Origin: Lytechinus pictus
Lineage: Eukaryota; Echinodermata; Echinoidea; Temnopleuroida; Toxopneustidae
Direction of reading: 5' to 3'
Assembly: GCF_037042905.1 (NCBI RefSeq)
Contig: NC_087254.1
Location: 11,827,103-11,891,102 of the forward strand
DNA: 64,000 bases
Part shown: one piece after another, positions 11,601 through 26,600 of the stretch
Layout: every line of letters begins with the position of its first letter
How positions within the stretch are numbered: the first letter of the stretch is position 1
Notes under the pieces: generated by a model
What the model was told of the DNA's origin: nothing
The model's input: the letters and a program-made list of their open reading frames with translations, nothing else
The model's database searches: none
Position numbers and translations under genes: made by a program

Positions 11601-14600
11601 CTCTTTATGAGAGGACAAGTACAGAGGTTTCACAACATTATATCATTGATGAATCGTTTGTCATATGATTAGAATGAGCAAAAAGAGATGTTTTGGGGTA
11701 TATTTTCAGTGTCCAAAAGGGGAGAGTTGTTCATCTGTGACATCATAGATCTTGGTCGCATTGCCAATGGGAGGATCTCCATAGCATTAGTGATCTCGAC
11801 ATTCAAATGCTCATAACTCTTCTATTGCTAGTCGTATTTTACTCAAACTTTTGATGATCTTATTCTTTGATTTTTCTGCTTTCACAAAAGCTAACTTGCT
11901 CCAAGAGTTTCATTCTCCTTTAATAACGTTTTGGGAGTCAAATGAGCTGATACATTAAACCTCTACTGTTAAGAGATTTATGTAACAACTGGCTTTCCAT
12001 AGTTAAACCACAACTTAAAACCAGAGTTTGAATTAAACCCGACTTCAGAATACGGGCCATAGAATACAAATCAAAACAATTTCTCTCTTCATTTCATTGC
12101 TAGCATGTGAATGAAATATCTTGAATCAACAACCAAAAAATGTTTATGTACATATTGACAAATTAAAATTAAGTAGTGTTACGAAAAATAAATTAAGACT
12201 TTTGATTGATCTACATAATTCATGACATTGTTTTGAGTGTTTAAATGGAAACCTGGTGGGTGTTTCATAAAGCTGTTTGTAAGATACGAATGACTTTACG
12301 CAAGACTGGTGATCCTTTTTTTTTTTATATGTGATATCCCTATGTAATTGATTTATGTCCTAAGAACATGTTCCAGTCTTGCGTAAAGTTGTGCGTAACT
12401 TTACAAACAGCTTTATGAAACACCGCCCTGCTAAAAAAACACATAAGCCAGTGTGATTCCTTGGTTCCATGACATAAGCTCGGGCGACAATTGCTCCGCT
12501 GTAAATTCCACACACAAATCGAATGACCAACTTCAACCCTGGGTTTAACACTATACCCTACCCAAAACCTAACACTAACATAAAACCCTATTGCAACCCA
12601 AGCCCTAACCCTACATCTCCGACCAAATTAAGCCCGGAGCAATTGTCGCAGGAGCAAATGTCGTGTCACCCATTCCTTCATGGCTTTTCACTTTCGAGGA
12701 AGAAGCATTCCAGATGCAACAAAAGCTAAACAGAACATCTAATCATGAAACCACAGAAACAAAGATTGATTGTAATCACAAACTAAATACTGCTATTAAC
12801 CACCCTATGCTTAATCACTTGTTGAAAACTTACAAATGATGTTTGCGAGTGATTTATGTACACAGTGGCAAATATTTACGATTCATTAAATGGTCAGTGC
12901 TTCCATAACCCATGGCACACTGCCAAAACCAATTGGTAATAAGTTTCAGCTGTAGGAGCAGTATGTGATACTCTTTTGAATGGACTCATGCCACAGTCAC
13001 AATGGCAAGATTGACTCCAAACTGATCAATGATATGCCATTGAAACCAATGTAAAGGCTGGAGTCCGGTTCGTCGGTGTGACTGACCCCATCAGCCTAAA
13101 CTTCCCTGGTTATTATACATGGGGATGGCAGTGAGTGGCAGGAAATATTGTGGTTTCTTAATGGCATATATCTATAACCCCTAGCTATGGCAGGGTAATT
13201 TTGAGGTTTCATAAAATGGCAGATTAATTTTCTTGGCAAGCAGCCAAAGATTTTTTATACTATACCTCTTCAACTTCTGACTAGCTATCCGCACACATAC
13301 ATTGTATTTTTATAGTAAAATAAGAGGATGTTTTCAATTGGATTGTGGACCTTGGACAGTGACGATTATTGAAGTTGAAATTTGGGATAGACACCATGAG
13401 GTTAAGATAATCCTCACTGGATAGGAGAGAAAGCGATTGACTCATTTGTGTCACAAAGTCAACTCCAAAAGGGTAACAGTGTAGCCCCTTCTCTCCCATC
13501 TACTAATATGCTCAGAGCAATACCTGCTCATTTTAAATCTTAAAAATAAAAATAATCAACTGAACTATCTAATTCTCTTTCATATTTTAATCAAACCTTC
13601 ACCAATATTTTTCTTTATTTTCATTTCTTATTTTTATCTCCATCTTTATTCTTAATTTTTATTTTTTGCTTTCAGTTAGGTCAACGTATTGTCAAGTGAA
13701 CTTCCCCTTTACATCAAGTAAAAGAAGGATGGTCTAAAGTGGTGCTCAAAAGTTAGTGAACCCCACCAGAAAATGAACATGAAGTGTTAAAGTTCTCCCA
13801 TGTTTTTTATACTTAATTGTGAATTCAGGTAACAAAATATTACATTCAATAAAGTTTGTTTCTAATGGCTCGCCGAACATTTAAGAGTTATTGTCTACAT
13901 TCAACACTCGGCATGAAGGAGTGTTATTTGTGTGGTGGGGTTCACTAATTTTTTAGCACAACTGTATCATACGTCTTGATATATAAAAAAAAGGGGGAAG
14001 CTCGATAAATGTACATGGACCTAGCGATTCCCCAATCAAAGGCATTGATTCAAACTTCAACCCCGGGAGCTTTTCATGAAACGCTGATTTCCACTGCTTG
14101 TTATAAGCTACTGAAATCCTTACATTTGATTGGCTGAGAGCAAATTTGTCGGTAGAAATCACCGACTACTTGCTTCAAGAGATGCTCTCCATATGGGTAC
14201 CCTTCTTCCTCTAAATCAGATATCTACCTGCAACTTTAATTCATTCAATGGGAGTTTACAAGGAACCATACCCTCCTATTTCAGCCAATTGGTTTCATAG
14301 AGTCCTCTATCCTCAAGTGGGATTGAAATTTCACACAGAGTAGCCACTGAGACTGGGAGGGGCCAACAGCATGCAGGCTCCTCCCCCTTTCTAACCACAA
14401 CATTCTGATTGGCCAATAGTTCCCCTATCTATCTGATTATCTCTGCAATCTTGCATGTTGAAGGGAAACACTGAATACCCATTTGTGTAGTGTAGTGAAA
14501 ACATCAAGCTCATATATGCACTGTCTGTGTTTTGGGGAAAACCCTATTCATTCATTCAAGTTGGTGTATATATATATGCTTAATAAAAGAATATTTAAAA

Positions 14601-17600
14601 ACCACACACAGGACCTTCAAACCAAATGAATCTCCGCCTTTTTTGTTCTTAATGGGGGCCGGCTGGCGTAAATTCATTCTACCACAAATAGGGTGGACAT
14701 TAGAGGGCACCATTTCTAAGCTTTGCTATGAAGTTCTCCTTTCCTAAAGGTGAATATTTATATGTCAAAGACGTTATCAAACTGTGATACAATAATATTT
14801 GGGGTTCAAGGTACAGCATGCTTACATTATATGAACTATTTCTTGAAAAGTCCATCAATTGAATAGAATACTAAAGCCTGTCAACAGAACTTGAGGATTT
14901 CACCAAGCTTCTATTTGCATAACAAATTTGCTTTCATGCAATGGCAATGTTCCACTTATTTTGTACATCCCAATGTATATTAGAGTGAAAATAAAACATA
15001 CCAACATTCCAAGGCCTTCACATCATTTTTAATAATAGAATTTTCCTTTCTTTTGGCGTGTGTTCTTGAAATTTGATTGATTGAACAATCTCTCGCAAAT
15101 ATTCATGTTTGCATGTCTTACTAAAGGACATGATTATCTATGTGTTTACATAATATTATACATGCCATCAAAGATTTAATATCAGGTCGACAAACTTTCT
15201 AGAGGAAGAAGGGCAGGGTCCAATATCCCACACGGAAATATAGAAATGGGACCGAAGAAATGATCCCACTGAATCAGCTGTTCAACAAAGCACAGATGTT
15301 CTTTTGTAGGCGGGGTTCAACCAAATTTTGTCTTCCCCGACTGAATCCAAATTCCTGCATGTTGACATTCTAAAAATATAACATTGTTTTCATGCCTGAG
15401 TGTTCACCCTCTGATTCGAAAAACACATGGCTTTAGAAAGAATCTTTATGACATGAGCACAGGCATTGTTATCCTCGGGAAGAGCACACAATTGAAAAAT
15501 GAATCTAAAAACATGTTTTGCACATCTGTGAATGTGACATTATTCTTTATATCAGAACACCTTACAAGGAGACGACAATAAGCCTCTTCACTCAGTAATA
15601 AAATATATAACAAATGCAAATAAATTAGTCCTGTCATAAATGTACATGTCTTTGTGCAATATCCCATGGACCTTGAGTTATTGGACAGTGATGGAATATT
15701 AATCATAAATAAAATCAAATCACCATAGAGGAAAAGATTAGATTAAACAAAGTTGTGACATATGAAAATACCATGAAAAAAGTCCCATGACTTCTTATAT
15801 GCATTGGCAAATCAATACACTTCATACATGACCAGGTAACTAAAAAATATTAATACACCTTGCGACCAAAAGATGAGTGTAAAAGAACCAAGTAGATTTC
15901 ACCATGAGAGGGGAAAGAGCTGTTGCCAGGGGGATGTGATGGTGCCCTGGAAGTGCAATGATGAACCCATCCAAGGTCAGAGGTCATGGTGGGTCATGAA
16001 GAGGTCAAATGTTAGAGGTCCCAACTGAAGAGGTGGTGCTTGATAAGCATATCTTGTACGCTGTCTTTTAACGATTTTTGACTCTGAGAGATGACATGGT
16101 GGGAAGACGTGGAGGAAAAAGAAGGAAAATGAGAGAGAGGTTTGTTAAGAGCCAGAAGGTCATGATGAACACCAATAAAAATTACAAAAACAAGTAAAAT
16201 GGTTTGTCCGGAACGCCAAATGTGAGCGTAACTAGCACCAAAGGGCATGTGTGAGTACATGATGAAACTGCTTCATAACCAATTTAGAAAGGATCTGTTG
16301 GGAGCTTCCGTTTGAAGGTTCAATTGCATTTTCTCTTTTTCTCAAAGATTTGACTATTTAAAGTTATTGGAAGGATTCTTACTTATGAAGAATTTCATTT
16401 CAAACTGCAAAACAACAAAAGTGCAGTCAAAGTGCAAACAAAAGCCCTTTTGCATGAATTCCACCCAATGTGGTGAATTGAAACAAAAATGGATTAGATT
16501 TTTCCAACACAACCATATAGCCCTTTTTTACATTTTGAGAAGAAATATTCTACCATAAAATGCAAGGGTTCCCCTAATAGTAGAAGTACTTGCTGAAAAA
16601 GATTTATATGGTTTGGACAATACCGGTAGAAAGTTAATGAACCCAGAAACCAAATAAAGTACCACAAAAGCAAGCAGAAATAAAAAGTTTCGGGTGAAAT
16701 GTGCAATATTCAAACATACTATATCGAAAATCCAATTTTCCCTTTTATTATGCATTTAGTAAATATGTAGTTTATGTTTGCTCATCATTTTTGTAAGAAT
16801 ATGAAATAGTAAAGCTGACTCACGTTTCTCCTGTATTGCGTATTAAATTCATATAGATACAAGGACTGTCATAGGACAACATGATTTAGAGTTGAAAACA
16901 TGATTATTGTTTCATTGTGCATGTAATCGGTATGAAGTTCATCTTTAGTACAAGTTGAAAACATGATTTCTTTTTCCTTTAGAAATTAATCTGCATGAAG
17001 TCATAGAGGGTTCAAATTTATCAGTATGTCCTCGTAAAAATGAAAAAAACACAATGCATTCACCTTTTGTCCTAATAGAGGGTAATATGCACATCTGTTT
17101 TCTCTAGACCCTAAATGACATGGTGACTCTCAAGCATAACCCCCATTAAAAGATAGCATAAATCATAACATGTCAATTATTCAGTCATGTAGCATTTAAT
17201 CTAATGAAATCGCATTTGTGCAAATAAGAGGTTAGCATATCCTTGCAAATAATAAAAGGATTTTATTTTTGGAAAAATCATGTGGTTAGACATTTTTACA
17301 AACATACAATGTATACGCAGCATTATGTATATCTAGTTTGACTATATATATAAATATATGGTTTAAGATTTCCAGAGATGATACATCAATAAATGTCGAA
17401 AAAATGGAAGATGGAAAAGAAAAAAAAAGGCTGTAGAATTTTCAATTGATTGGCTTTATATATATTACTACCATATATGTGTAGCCATGAAAATAAACAG
17501 AATTATATATTCAATATTTCAATAAAGTATATTATACATGGTTGCTAGTAGAATGTGACTGAGGATTAATATGAAGCACAGTGACAAAAATTCCCATGAA

Positions 17601-20600
17601 TAAATTAATAAAAAAAATGAAAATCCAATAACCACTCAACATTGACGTGCAGCTGAGCGCTGTTTTACTTCTTCATCAATTTTTATTCTAGTTCTATAAA
17701 GCAAAGCATAAACTCTTCTTATCAGTTTTACTATCTATCTGTCTCTTCCATCTCTCAACTTTCTCACAATATATATATTTGCAAAAAAAATATACAGTCA
17801 TCTCTAGAATAATTGTCAGATTGCATTTGTATTTTTATTTATTTACATTTGCTTTTTTTTTATTTATATTATTTTGGGGTTTTGGGGTGAAAAGGATATT
17901 GGCTGCCTGAAAAATGATGAATGCTGTTCTGTGCTCTGTAACACAAGGCTTAGCAATCAATCACAAAACAAATTATCATGCTTGACTGCATAGATCACAA
18001 TGTACAACTGATCATTAAAAATCAATCGCAAGATCAGACACCAGGCTTTATGTTACCATACCCTGAGCCTCCTGTAAATTCATTTATTACGCTTTTGATA
18101 GCAATAGCTTCAATCCCTAATTCCATTTATCATTTCTAAAACATGCCAAAATTATTGACAATATATTTTTCAATATCATTTGAAGATTTGGTGATAAATA
18201 ATTCTGATATTAAAAAAAAAACATCTCAAAACTAGAGCAGCCACATAAATTTATAGAAAAATCCACAGATTTTCATTTTAAATAACTACCGTACCACACT
18301 GCAGGTAAGGGCCATGGAATATAAATGTGGTGAATGAAAAAATTAGCCTTAATGAGAGAACAAAAAAAATAATCAATTGAAATAAAAAATAGGTTATTTT
18401 TCCCAACCAAATAAAAGTAATGTGAAGTTAAATATTAGATGATGTAATATAGCAAAATAATCCATTTCAAACGGGTATCAATAATAACATGCAACTTGTA
18501 TCAAAACTAAGCATGCATTTTCCTGATGCTTTAAGCATGCAAAGCAGGTTTATATCCAGTTGGTCAACAAGCATTTGGTCTACTACTCAAATAGCCTAAG
18601 GGTGTATTCAATGTCGGTTTCCAAATTTAAACAGCAACATGGATCATGATTGAAGACGTGATTACACAACATAGATATATTCCCGGTCGTAAAAGTAAAC
18701 ATCTTTTCAAATTACAATTCAAAGGAAAATTTAAACATCGAAAAAGATGCGTTTGTAAACGCAATCAGCTAAAATTTACGACATTGAGCATTGCGAATGC
18801 GACATTGTACTAAATTGCATTTTGAAACATCTTTGAATTTGCTCTCGCAGTGGAAGCCTACACAAACAGGTGTCAGAACTGACCTTTCTTGTGATGGGTC
18901 AAATTAAGCACGAAAGCTGCGCTAACGATAGCTAAAAATTTAAAGACAATCAACATATACAGTAAACAGCTTTATATTTTCGACACTGAACGGTGCACCT
19001 CTGATCGTGATCGTGTTTGTGTTCAGTGTTTTGGAATGGAGTTTTCAATCATGATTCATGTTGCTGTTTAAATTTGAAAATGGACATTGAACACACCCTT
19101 ACACCAATGGGGCTACATCCATTTGGTCTACCATCATCAATTGGGTCTAATTGCCATTTGGTCTACACTACACTTGGTCTAATTCTCATTTAATCTAATG
19201 CCCAGTTGGTTTAATTTCCACTTTATCTATTAATAATGTGTTATTTTGTCAAATGAGTTTGGTTCCTAAAAAGGGGGCCGTTTCACAAAGCTGTTGGTAA
19301 GTTACAAGTAACTTACGACTGGTGACCATTTCTTGAGTTAAATGTGACACACCAGATATTGACTGGTGTTGATTTAGTTCAGAAGAAAGATTCATCAGTC
19401 ATCCGTTAAGTCACTTGTAACTAAGCAACTTTATGAAACACTCTCAAATCCATCTAATTATAGATAAATAAGTGGTGTTTAATAGGCCAAATGGATTAGA
19501 CAGAATGGGTATAGCCTAAATGGGGATTAGATGAAAAAGTAAATAAACTATAAATGGCAATTAGACAAGAATGTTACTAGATGAACTTGTTGTAGACAGA
19601 ATGGGATTAGGCCCAGCGGGAGAAGACCAAAAGGGTAGTAGACAAAAAGATCGTAGACCTATCGGCAAATTGCTGCAAAGCAAGCTTTTTGATATTTGAC
19701 TATATTTCATACCAATGCTTTGATATTTACCTGTGGAGGATTCACTGCTCGTCCCCAAGTCTGTTGAGCAATTAATGAGATAATCTTTTTTTATTATATG
19801 GCATATTAAACCAATTCTGTGTTTATAGTTTATTCATCCACTATCAACTAGACTGACATAGGTGAAGTACCTCACTCTCTCTCATTCATTTTAGAACTCA
19901 AGTCATGTTCTGTTCCTTTGTGTATCAGTTACGTTCTTTACTTTCGGCTCTGTCACATCCTTCCGTGCAAGCCTTGCGTGTGACTTGCGGGTAACTATTT
20001 TTGCTACCCGCAGGTGGCCCACATTGAGAGTATCTCACATGCAGTTGCCCGCAGAAGCACACGCAAGTCTGATTGGCACGCAAAAAAGTTTTGAACATGC
20101 TCAAAACTCACCTGCAAGGCGTTCACGAAACGATGTGACAGACCTTTTCTCTCTCACTCTCTCGGCCTTTCTGGCCCGTATTCTCATAGGCTTTAATTGT
20201 ACCCTGGCACAGCATTATGGATTAAACAGATTTTTTGTCTTATCCATCTTCATTCAAGCATGAATTTAGCACCCTTTACCAACAGCGCACATCAATCGGA
20301 CTTTCCTTGGTGTACACAATCAAATAAGTGTTATCATGTACACAAATCTGCATATTCCATGGTTTGTACCATGGTACAATATTAATAATATTCTGCTTTT
20401 AAATAATGCTTAATACATCGAAACAATGTCTCTAAGCGCTTGACAGTTTTTTTTTTATACCTCTTCTTGAGAATATGGGCCTCTGTCTGTCTCTCTCATC
20501 CTCCCAATCCTTCATCACCGTCACTTAGAACCCTTCCCTTTCACTGAACTCATCTTTTCCTTTCTTCCATCTCTTTCCTTCTACCACTTCCAGAAGTTTC

Positions 20601-23600
20601 CTTCCTTTACCCAATTTCTCTACATCTCTCCTATCTTATTCATTTACGCCATCTCTCTTTTTCTTTCTCTCTCTCTCTCCTTTTCCGTTCCTTTCTTCTC
20701 TCCATCAAACACACTTCGATCCTCATCACTCAACCACACATCATCATTATCCTGCATGGCCTCCGTAACCATAGCAACCCATCATCCACTCACGTCTTTC
20801 TTGATGGGGAGCTCCCAATCCTGCGACAGGTTGAAGGCAAAGTTGGAGAGGACCCGGAGCTCGCACTTGATCTGGACCCAGCCGGGGCTGCGGAGGAAGG
20901 ACCACGGGTGGTACCACTTCTCCACGATCTTGTCGCAGGAGCACAGGGTCTCGAGCCACAGGTGGAGCACTTGTTCACTGGAAGAGCAAAATAGGACAGG
21001 GAATCAAGCACAAGCCCTAACGTCAGAAGATGATTATGACGTGCGGGCAAATCCATACACATGTCATAATAATACCAACATGCTTATATAGCACATATCA
21101 CTGCCAAATGCGTCCTAATGCGCTTAATTGGATATTATTACCCTGGCTTTAGCCCAGCAGCCTTTTACAGCGCGTTGGCATTTCAAGGAATAAATTCCTG
21201 CCAGGTACCCTAACCTGGGTTGAGTGCAGCACAATGTGGATAAATTTCTTGCCAAAGGAAATTAGGCCATGGCTGGGATTTGAACCCACGACCCTCTGTT
21301 TCAAAGTCTGAAGACTATTCCACTGGGTCACAACGCTCCACAGATGTGTCGTACGGGACATTTTGACAACAATTTCCAGTCTCTTAGCTGATTGCTTGAG
21401 CAATAAAAATTTCTTTTTTTAGTTAGTGATAAAGTTATAGTGGGTAGTCATGTGAAAAACTGATTACCAACAAAAAATGTTTGATTATAGGTGAATTAAA
21501 GGTGAAAACGTTGTGTGTCATACATGACTCAGAAATGTCCCGTACAACACGCAACATTTCCACCTCCAATTCACCTATGGACAACATATTTTTGTTGTTT
21601 GTCATTTTTTTTACCTGACTACCCAGTAATACTTTATTATTAATACAAAACAAATTGGAAGTTTCTCGTTTGTTTGGACAGTAGGTTGAAAAATGTTGCG
21701 AAAAAAGACTTATTTTTTTTAGCATGGAATCGCTCATGTACAAGGAACTATTCTTTGTTATTTCAAGGTTGTACAGCATATGGACACGTTACATTTGAAA
21801 GCAGCCACCTGCCTATAATGTCTACAAACAATGATTCCTGCTGAGGCAGATTATGTGGATAAGACCTTTCTGAAGCAGTCACCTGCTAATGGAAACCACT
21901 AAAACAAGTTTATTCCCGAGGAAGTAGATTTTGCCAATAAGAACCTGTCTATAGCAACCAACTACTAAAACAAATTCCAACTGAGGCAGGTCAGTTACCT
22001 GTCTATAACCACCACTAAAACTGATTTATGCAGAGGCAGATGATATAAAATGGTGTTCATTATACAGCTTTAACTGTAATTCATAAGTTGAGGTCTCTTC
22101 ACAAATACAAAATACTGGAGTGATGGAAATTATTGATTGGAAGATACCTTGATTGACACATCAATATAATATACATGTTAAAAGATAAATTCAATATGAA
22201 TCCCAAATCCAATGTCTCCTTACTTGAGGCCTAGACACGTCAACGATCTGAACTTGACGTCCATCTGAGCATGGGCTACGTCGTGGGTCAGATTGACCGC
22301 TTGGACTGACCGATACAGAAGCTCTTCTGGTGTTAGCACTTTACCGTCCTCGTCCAGTCTAAGAGAGAACAGAAATTATACAAACTTGCATCAAAGTCAA
22401 AGATGGAGGTGGACATAATGCATAGGTGAATGGCATTGAGTATGTGAATATCAGAAGGACCCAAGTCCATCTCTTGGTCAAATGAACATATCGCATTGTT
22501 TCTAATGTCGGGTTTAAGTTAGACCATGGACTAAGTCATGACTAACATTATGAGAAGCTTTACTTTACTCACCTATAAGTCTTACAAAGCACCAGTCTCG
22601 AGTACACCGATTCAAAATCTCTCTCAACTTCCTTAGCACTTGCCTACAGATAAAAAAAATGAAGTATTGACATGAATCCATACTCAAACTTTTGATTTTC
22701 TCTATTGTAAAAAAAAAATCATGTTTATCATATCACATAAATGGCAATGTAATGGTTGAGAACGCTGATTTAGTCTGTATAGTAACTCAGGCAAAAAGTT
22801 AATTTTTCACTTTCGGGGCCTACTTTTCACAACCTACTGCCTAAATCTGTGACATTGGGTGATTTCAAGTTCAGTGTTAACCTTTTGGTGTTGGTGTTAG
22901 GTCAATGTTTACACGACTATAACACCAAACATGAAATGAAGATGGTCCCGAAAAGTCACTCACTAGTTGTTGAGATGTGCAATATTGTGATCTAGATCGG
23001 TTTTACAAACTCTGAATAAAATTTGGAGCTAGGGGAAGCAATCCAAATTACAACACCAACACCAAGGCCAACACTGGACTTGAAATCACCCATTGGATAA
23101 GCTTTAAAATGGCCATGAATGGGGGTTTTCCAGGGATCTTTTTTTTTCTTCCGGGGCTCTTTTGAGCCTTTCGGGGTCTACACCGCCCCCAAGCCCCTAC
23201 ATAATTTTCCCCCGATATGGTTATCTGTGTACATGTATGATCTATAATGAATCAAATTTTATTTGAAAATGTGAAAAATAAGATGAAGAGGAATAAGAAA
23301 GACCATCCCGTTCATTAGACTAAATGAGAAATTGAATAGTGGGAATTAGACCAAGCATAGCAGTAGACAAAATAGGTTTAGTCCCGGGGGGGGCACTCGA
23401 CCAAAAAAGTGGTAGGGGTGTGCCGCGGGCGAGGCAAAAAACGGGGGCCTTGGAGCGGGCTTATTGTAAAAAGGAGGGTCCTCGGAACGGGCTTCGGAAC
23501 TACAAATGTTTGTGAAAACGGGGGTCCTCGGAACGGATCTCCGTATCTCTGTGAGTGCGTATGCATCCCTATGGAACGGGCAATCATGCATGACGCAGCT

Positions 23601-26600
23601 AGCGCGGCCTCCGCCGGGTGCGCTCTCGTTTAGGCGATGGTCGAAAAGCGCTATATGGTCGCTTTTCACCAAATTGCAGCTCCTTGTAGCAAATCAATGC
23701 GACCGGAACGGCCTAACGAAAAATATGCGAAGCTTCGGAACGGATTTCTTTCTTCTTTTTTCTCGATAAGAAGGAAATGCTATGACTTGGAGCGGCTTTC
23801 TTTGTTCTTTTTCTCAAAAAGACAAAAATGCTATGCCTTGGAACGGAAATTTGAGTGTAAAAATGGGGGTCCCCTCCGCGGCACATACCCACTATGCATT
23901 ATATACTGAGTGCCCCCCCCCCCCCCGGGTTTAGTCTATGTGGTACACTGTTTAGACTATCTGAGAAGTAGATCAGCTGCTTGTAGACTAATAAGACATA
24001 AACATTCTGTTCATCTAGTCTTCTTTTCATGAACACAAACAGTGATAAGCCTTATGGCCTTCTCTGCTAAGCTTATGTACACAAGAAATACCTTGTTTAT
24101 ACCCCTCAACAAAACTCTATTGATCCTCTGAGGAGGAACTGATCACCGTGTGCAAAAACAATCAATAGTATGTGTAGATGCAACATTAAAATGGCATCTT
24201 CAAAAGTAAGTGTCTTAGACAAGGCTGAGACTAACGGCGATCGCGCCGAAATTTGGCAAGCACATTCCTTACCACATAATAAACTACAAGGCAGTATGAA
24301 AAAAAATCTGAAGATAATAAGTTTTTATTATGAATAAAATATGCAAATTTATTCATGAAAAACATTATTTGCAAATTCAACACCCAATTTCACTTCAAAC
24401 TTTTTTTTTTTCCAGATGTCATCTTTGTAATCTAATTTAAAGGTTTCCACAAAGAAATATTGCAAAAACCAATATTTTTCCTTATGTATTTCTTTGTTTT
24501 TAGAATTTCTAATGTATTTCATTGTTTTTTCATCTTTTGTTTTTCATTGTTTTTTTCAATGGAAATTATTACAGACCATTTAACAACTAAAATAAACCCT
24601 ATATTAATTAAGCAAACCAATCAGAATGGAAAATAATCACCCTTTTATGAATTTCATCTCTCATAGACTTTGTACACAAAGTATAAAATTGAGCCATTTT
24701 CGGCACGACATTGTCTCGTAAAAAGTCACGTGGCGTCGTGATGCTATGCCCGTATGCAGCGAATTTGGTCTAAAAAGTTGCACGAGACTTTTAAAAAAAA
24801 AGTCACAAAATTTTGCGGTGCTATATTTTTGCGTTTCGGAAATATCGTGCGAAGGGTTGAGGGGGGCCATCATGTCCTCCAGTCCTTTTCGGGTTAAGAC
24901 GTAATATTAGATCGCAGCCCCCTGCCCCATCCCCAAGGTTTTGTAACTGTATCACCTTCACCTGACTTTCACCCATTCCCTCCCACATCATCATTATGTG
25001 ATCACTTTATCAAAGTTTTTATTTTTTAATAAATGATTTTTTTAAAGAAGGTGCGCATTTCTCAAACATGTTCATGCCTATATTCTGAATTATTCAAAGT
25101 CCATCATTGCTTTAGAGAATTCTTGTTTCTTGTTTTTCTTTTATTGTGGTTTAAATGAATTTCATAGGCAAAACTATTTGGATCATAACCAAACTGAAAC
25201 TTATTGATTTCAATCAATGATAGAAAAAGTATGGATTTTCAAAATTAATTTTTCATCAAATATGTGAGCACAAAATATTGTATAACTTCGAAACCGCATA
25301 CTCGGACATCACAAATTTGGTGTGAGACGATAGAGAAAAAAATATCAAATATTACAAAGGCATTTTAGTATGTTGTGAGCATATTGCACAAGACATCAAG
25401 AGGGTTAAGTGCAAAAAATATGCAAATAATACCCCCCCCCCCCAAAAAAAAAAAAAGATAGTGAAATGAAACAAATGATTTTGGTGGGTATTTTTTTACT
25501 CAAATGTTAATTCAAATAAGAATTAAAAGCTATATCTGGGCAAAATAAATGATTTACAGAATTAAGAACTAAAAACAATAAAAGAAAATACACTAAACAA
25601 ACCCCAAATCACAATAAATGAAATACTTTCATAGCACAGAACTTATGTAAATGCAGAGTTAGAAATCCCCAGGGCTTAAACAAATATGACCCAATCTTCG
25701 TAACCTTCCCTGGACAAAGGACCCCTTATCTAACACTTCTCCCTGTTTAATTGCTTTCATATTCCACACAAGGGTATGAGTCACATGTATTCTGCATGCC
25801 TTTTGTGTACCATATTGATATTTGAGGGGAGAGCCGGGGTCCCCATTATCATGGTACCATAGTGTGTGGTGTTTCTTCGGTAATACAAAACATTCACGCA
25901 AGGCCACAGCAACAACAACAACCAGTGTCCTCTCACACAAGACTTAGTGATTGATCATAGTGCTGACTTTGACGATTGATTGCATTGAAAGTAATTGGCA
26001 ATCGATTGTGGAAATCAATTTTACAATCAATAGCTTCGTTTTGTGCAACTGGGCCCAGGTTCGATAATTGGGGAGCTCACTTATATTGATGTGTATTCAT
26101 TGCAATCTATTCATAGATATAATTGGCAGTAGAGTATAGAGAGGCTTTTCTTTTTATATTTCTACTTTGTTGTTGATGCTTTATTTTGTTTTGTGGTTGA
26201 CGATAAAGTCGATAGAGGTATTTCATTTATATTTTGATTTTGTTACTTGTTGCATTTTGTTGTTGCTGCTTTATTTTGTTTTGAAATTGACTATTAAAGT
26301 TGATAGAGGTATTTCTTTTTTATTCTTATTTTGTTACTTGTTGCTGCTTTATTTTGTTTTGAAATTGAAAATAAAGTTGATAGAGGCATTTCTTTTTATA
26401 TTCTTATTTTGTTACTTGTTGCTGCTGCTTTATTTTGTTTTGTTATTGACAATAAAGTTGATAGAGGTATTTCTTTTTATATTCTTATTTTGTTACTTGT
26501 TGCATTTTGTTGTTGCTGCTTTATTTGTTTTGTAATTGACGATAAAGTCGATAGAGGCATTTCTTTTTATATCTTTATTTTGTTACTTGTTGCATTTTGT

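Larger units (their letters stand above)
18545..19670. repeat. TTTGGTCTA repeat split by two MITEs
   Basis: The words 'catttggtcta', 'ttggtctaat' and, on the right, their complements 'tagacaaaa' and 'attagacaga' recur throughout. Two MITEs (18598-19100 and 19273-19445) are inserted into it. Another fragment of the same repeat flanks the element at 23384-23928. Confidence 0.6.

Noticed and set aside
12530-12625. Interstitial telomeric repeat
   Set aside because: CCCTA words are irregular and interspersed with other sequence; no TTAGGG array.
20756-21091. Plus-strand frame over the SGSM3 RUN exon
   Set aside because: Shadow of the minus-strand exon at 20794-20977, whose protein is clearly recognised.
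24661-24873. Short minus-strand frame as a small gene
   Set aside because: Compositionally repeat-like, with no splice or start support and no recognised domain.
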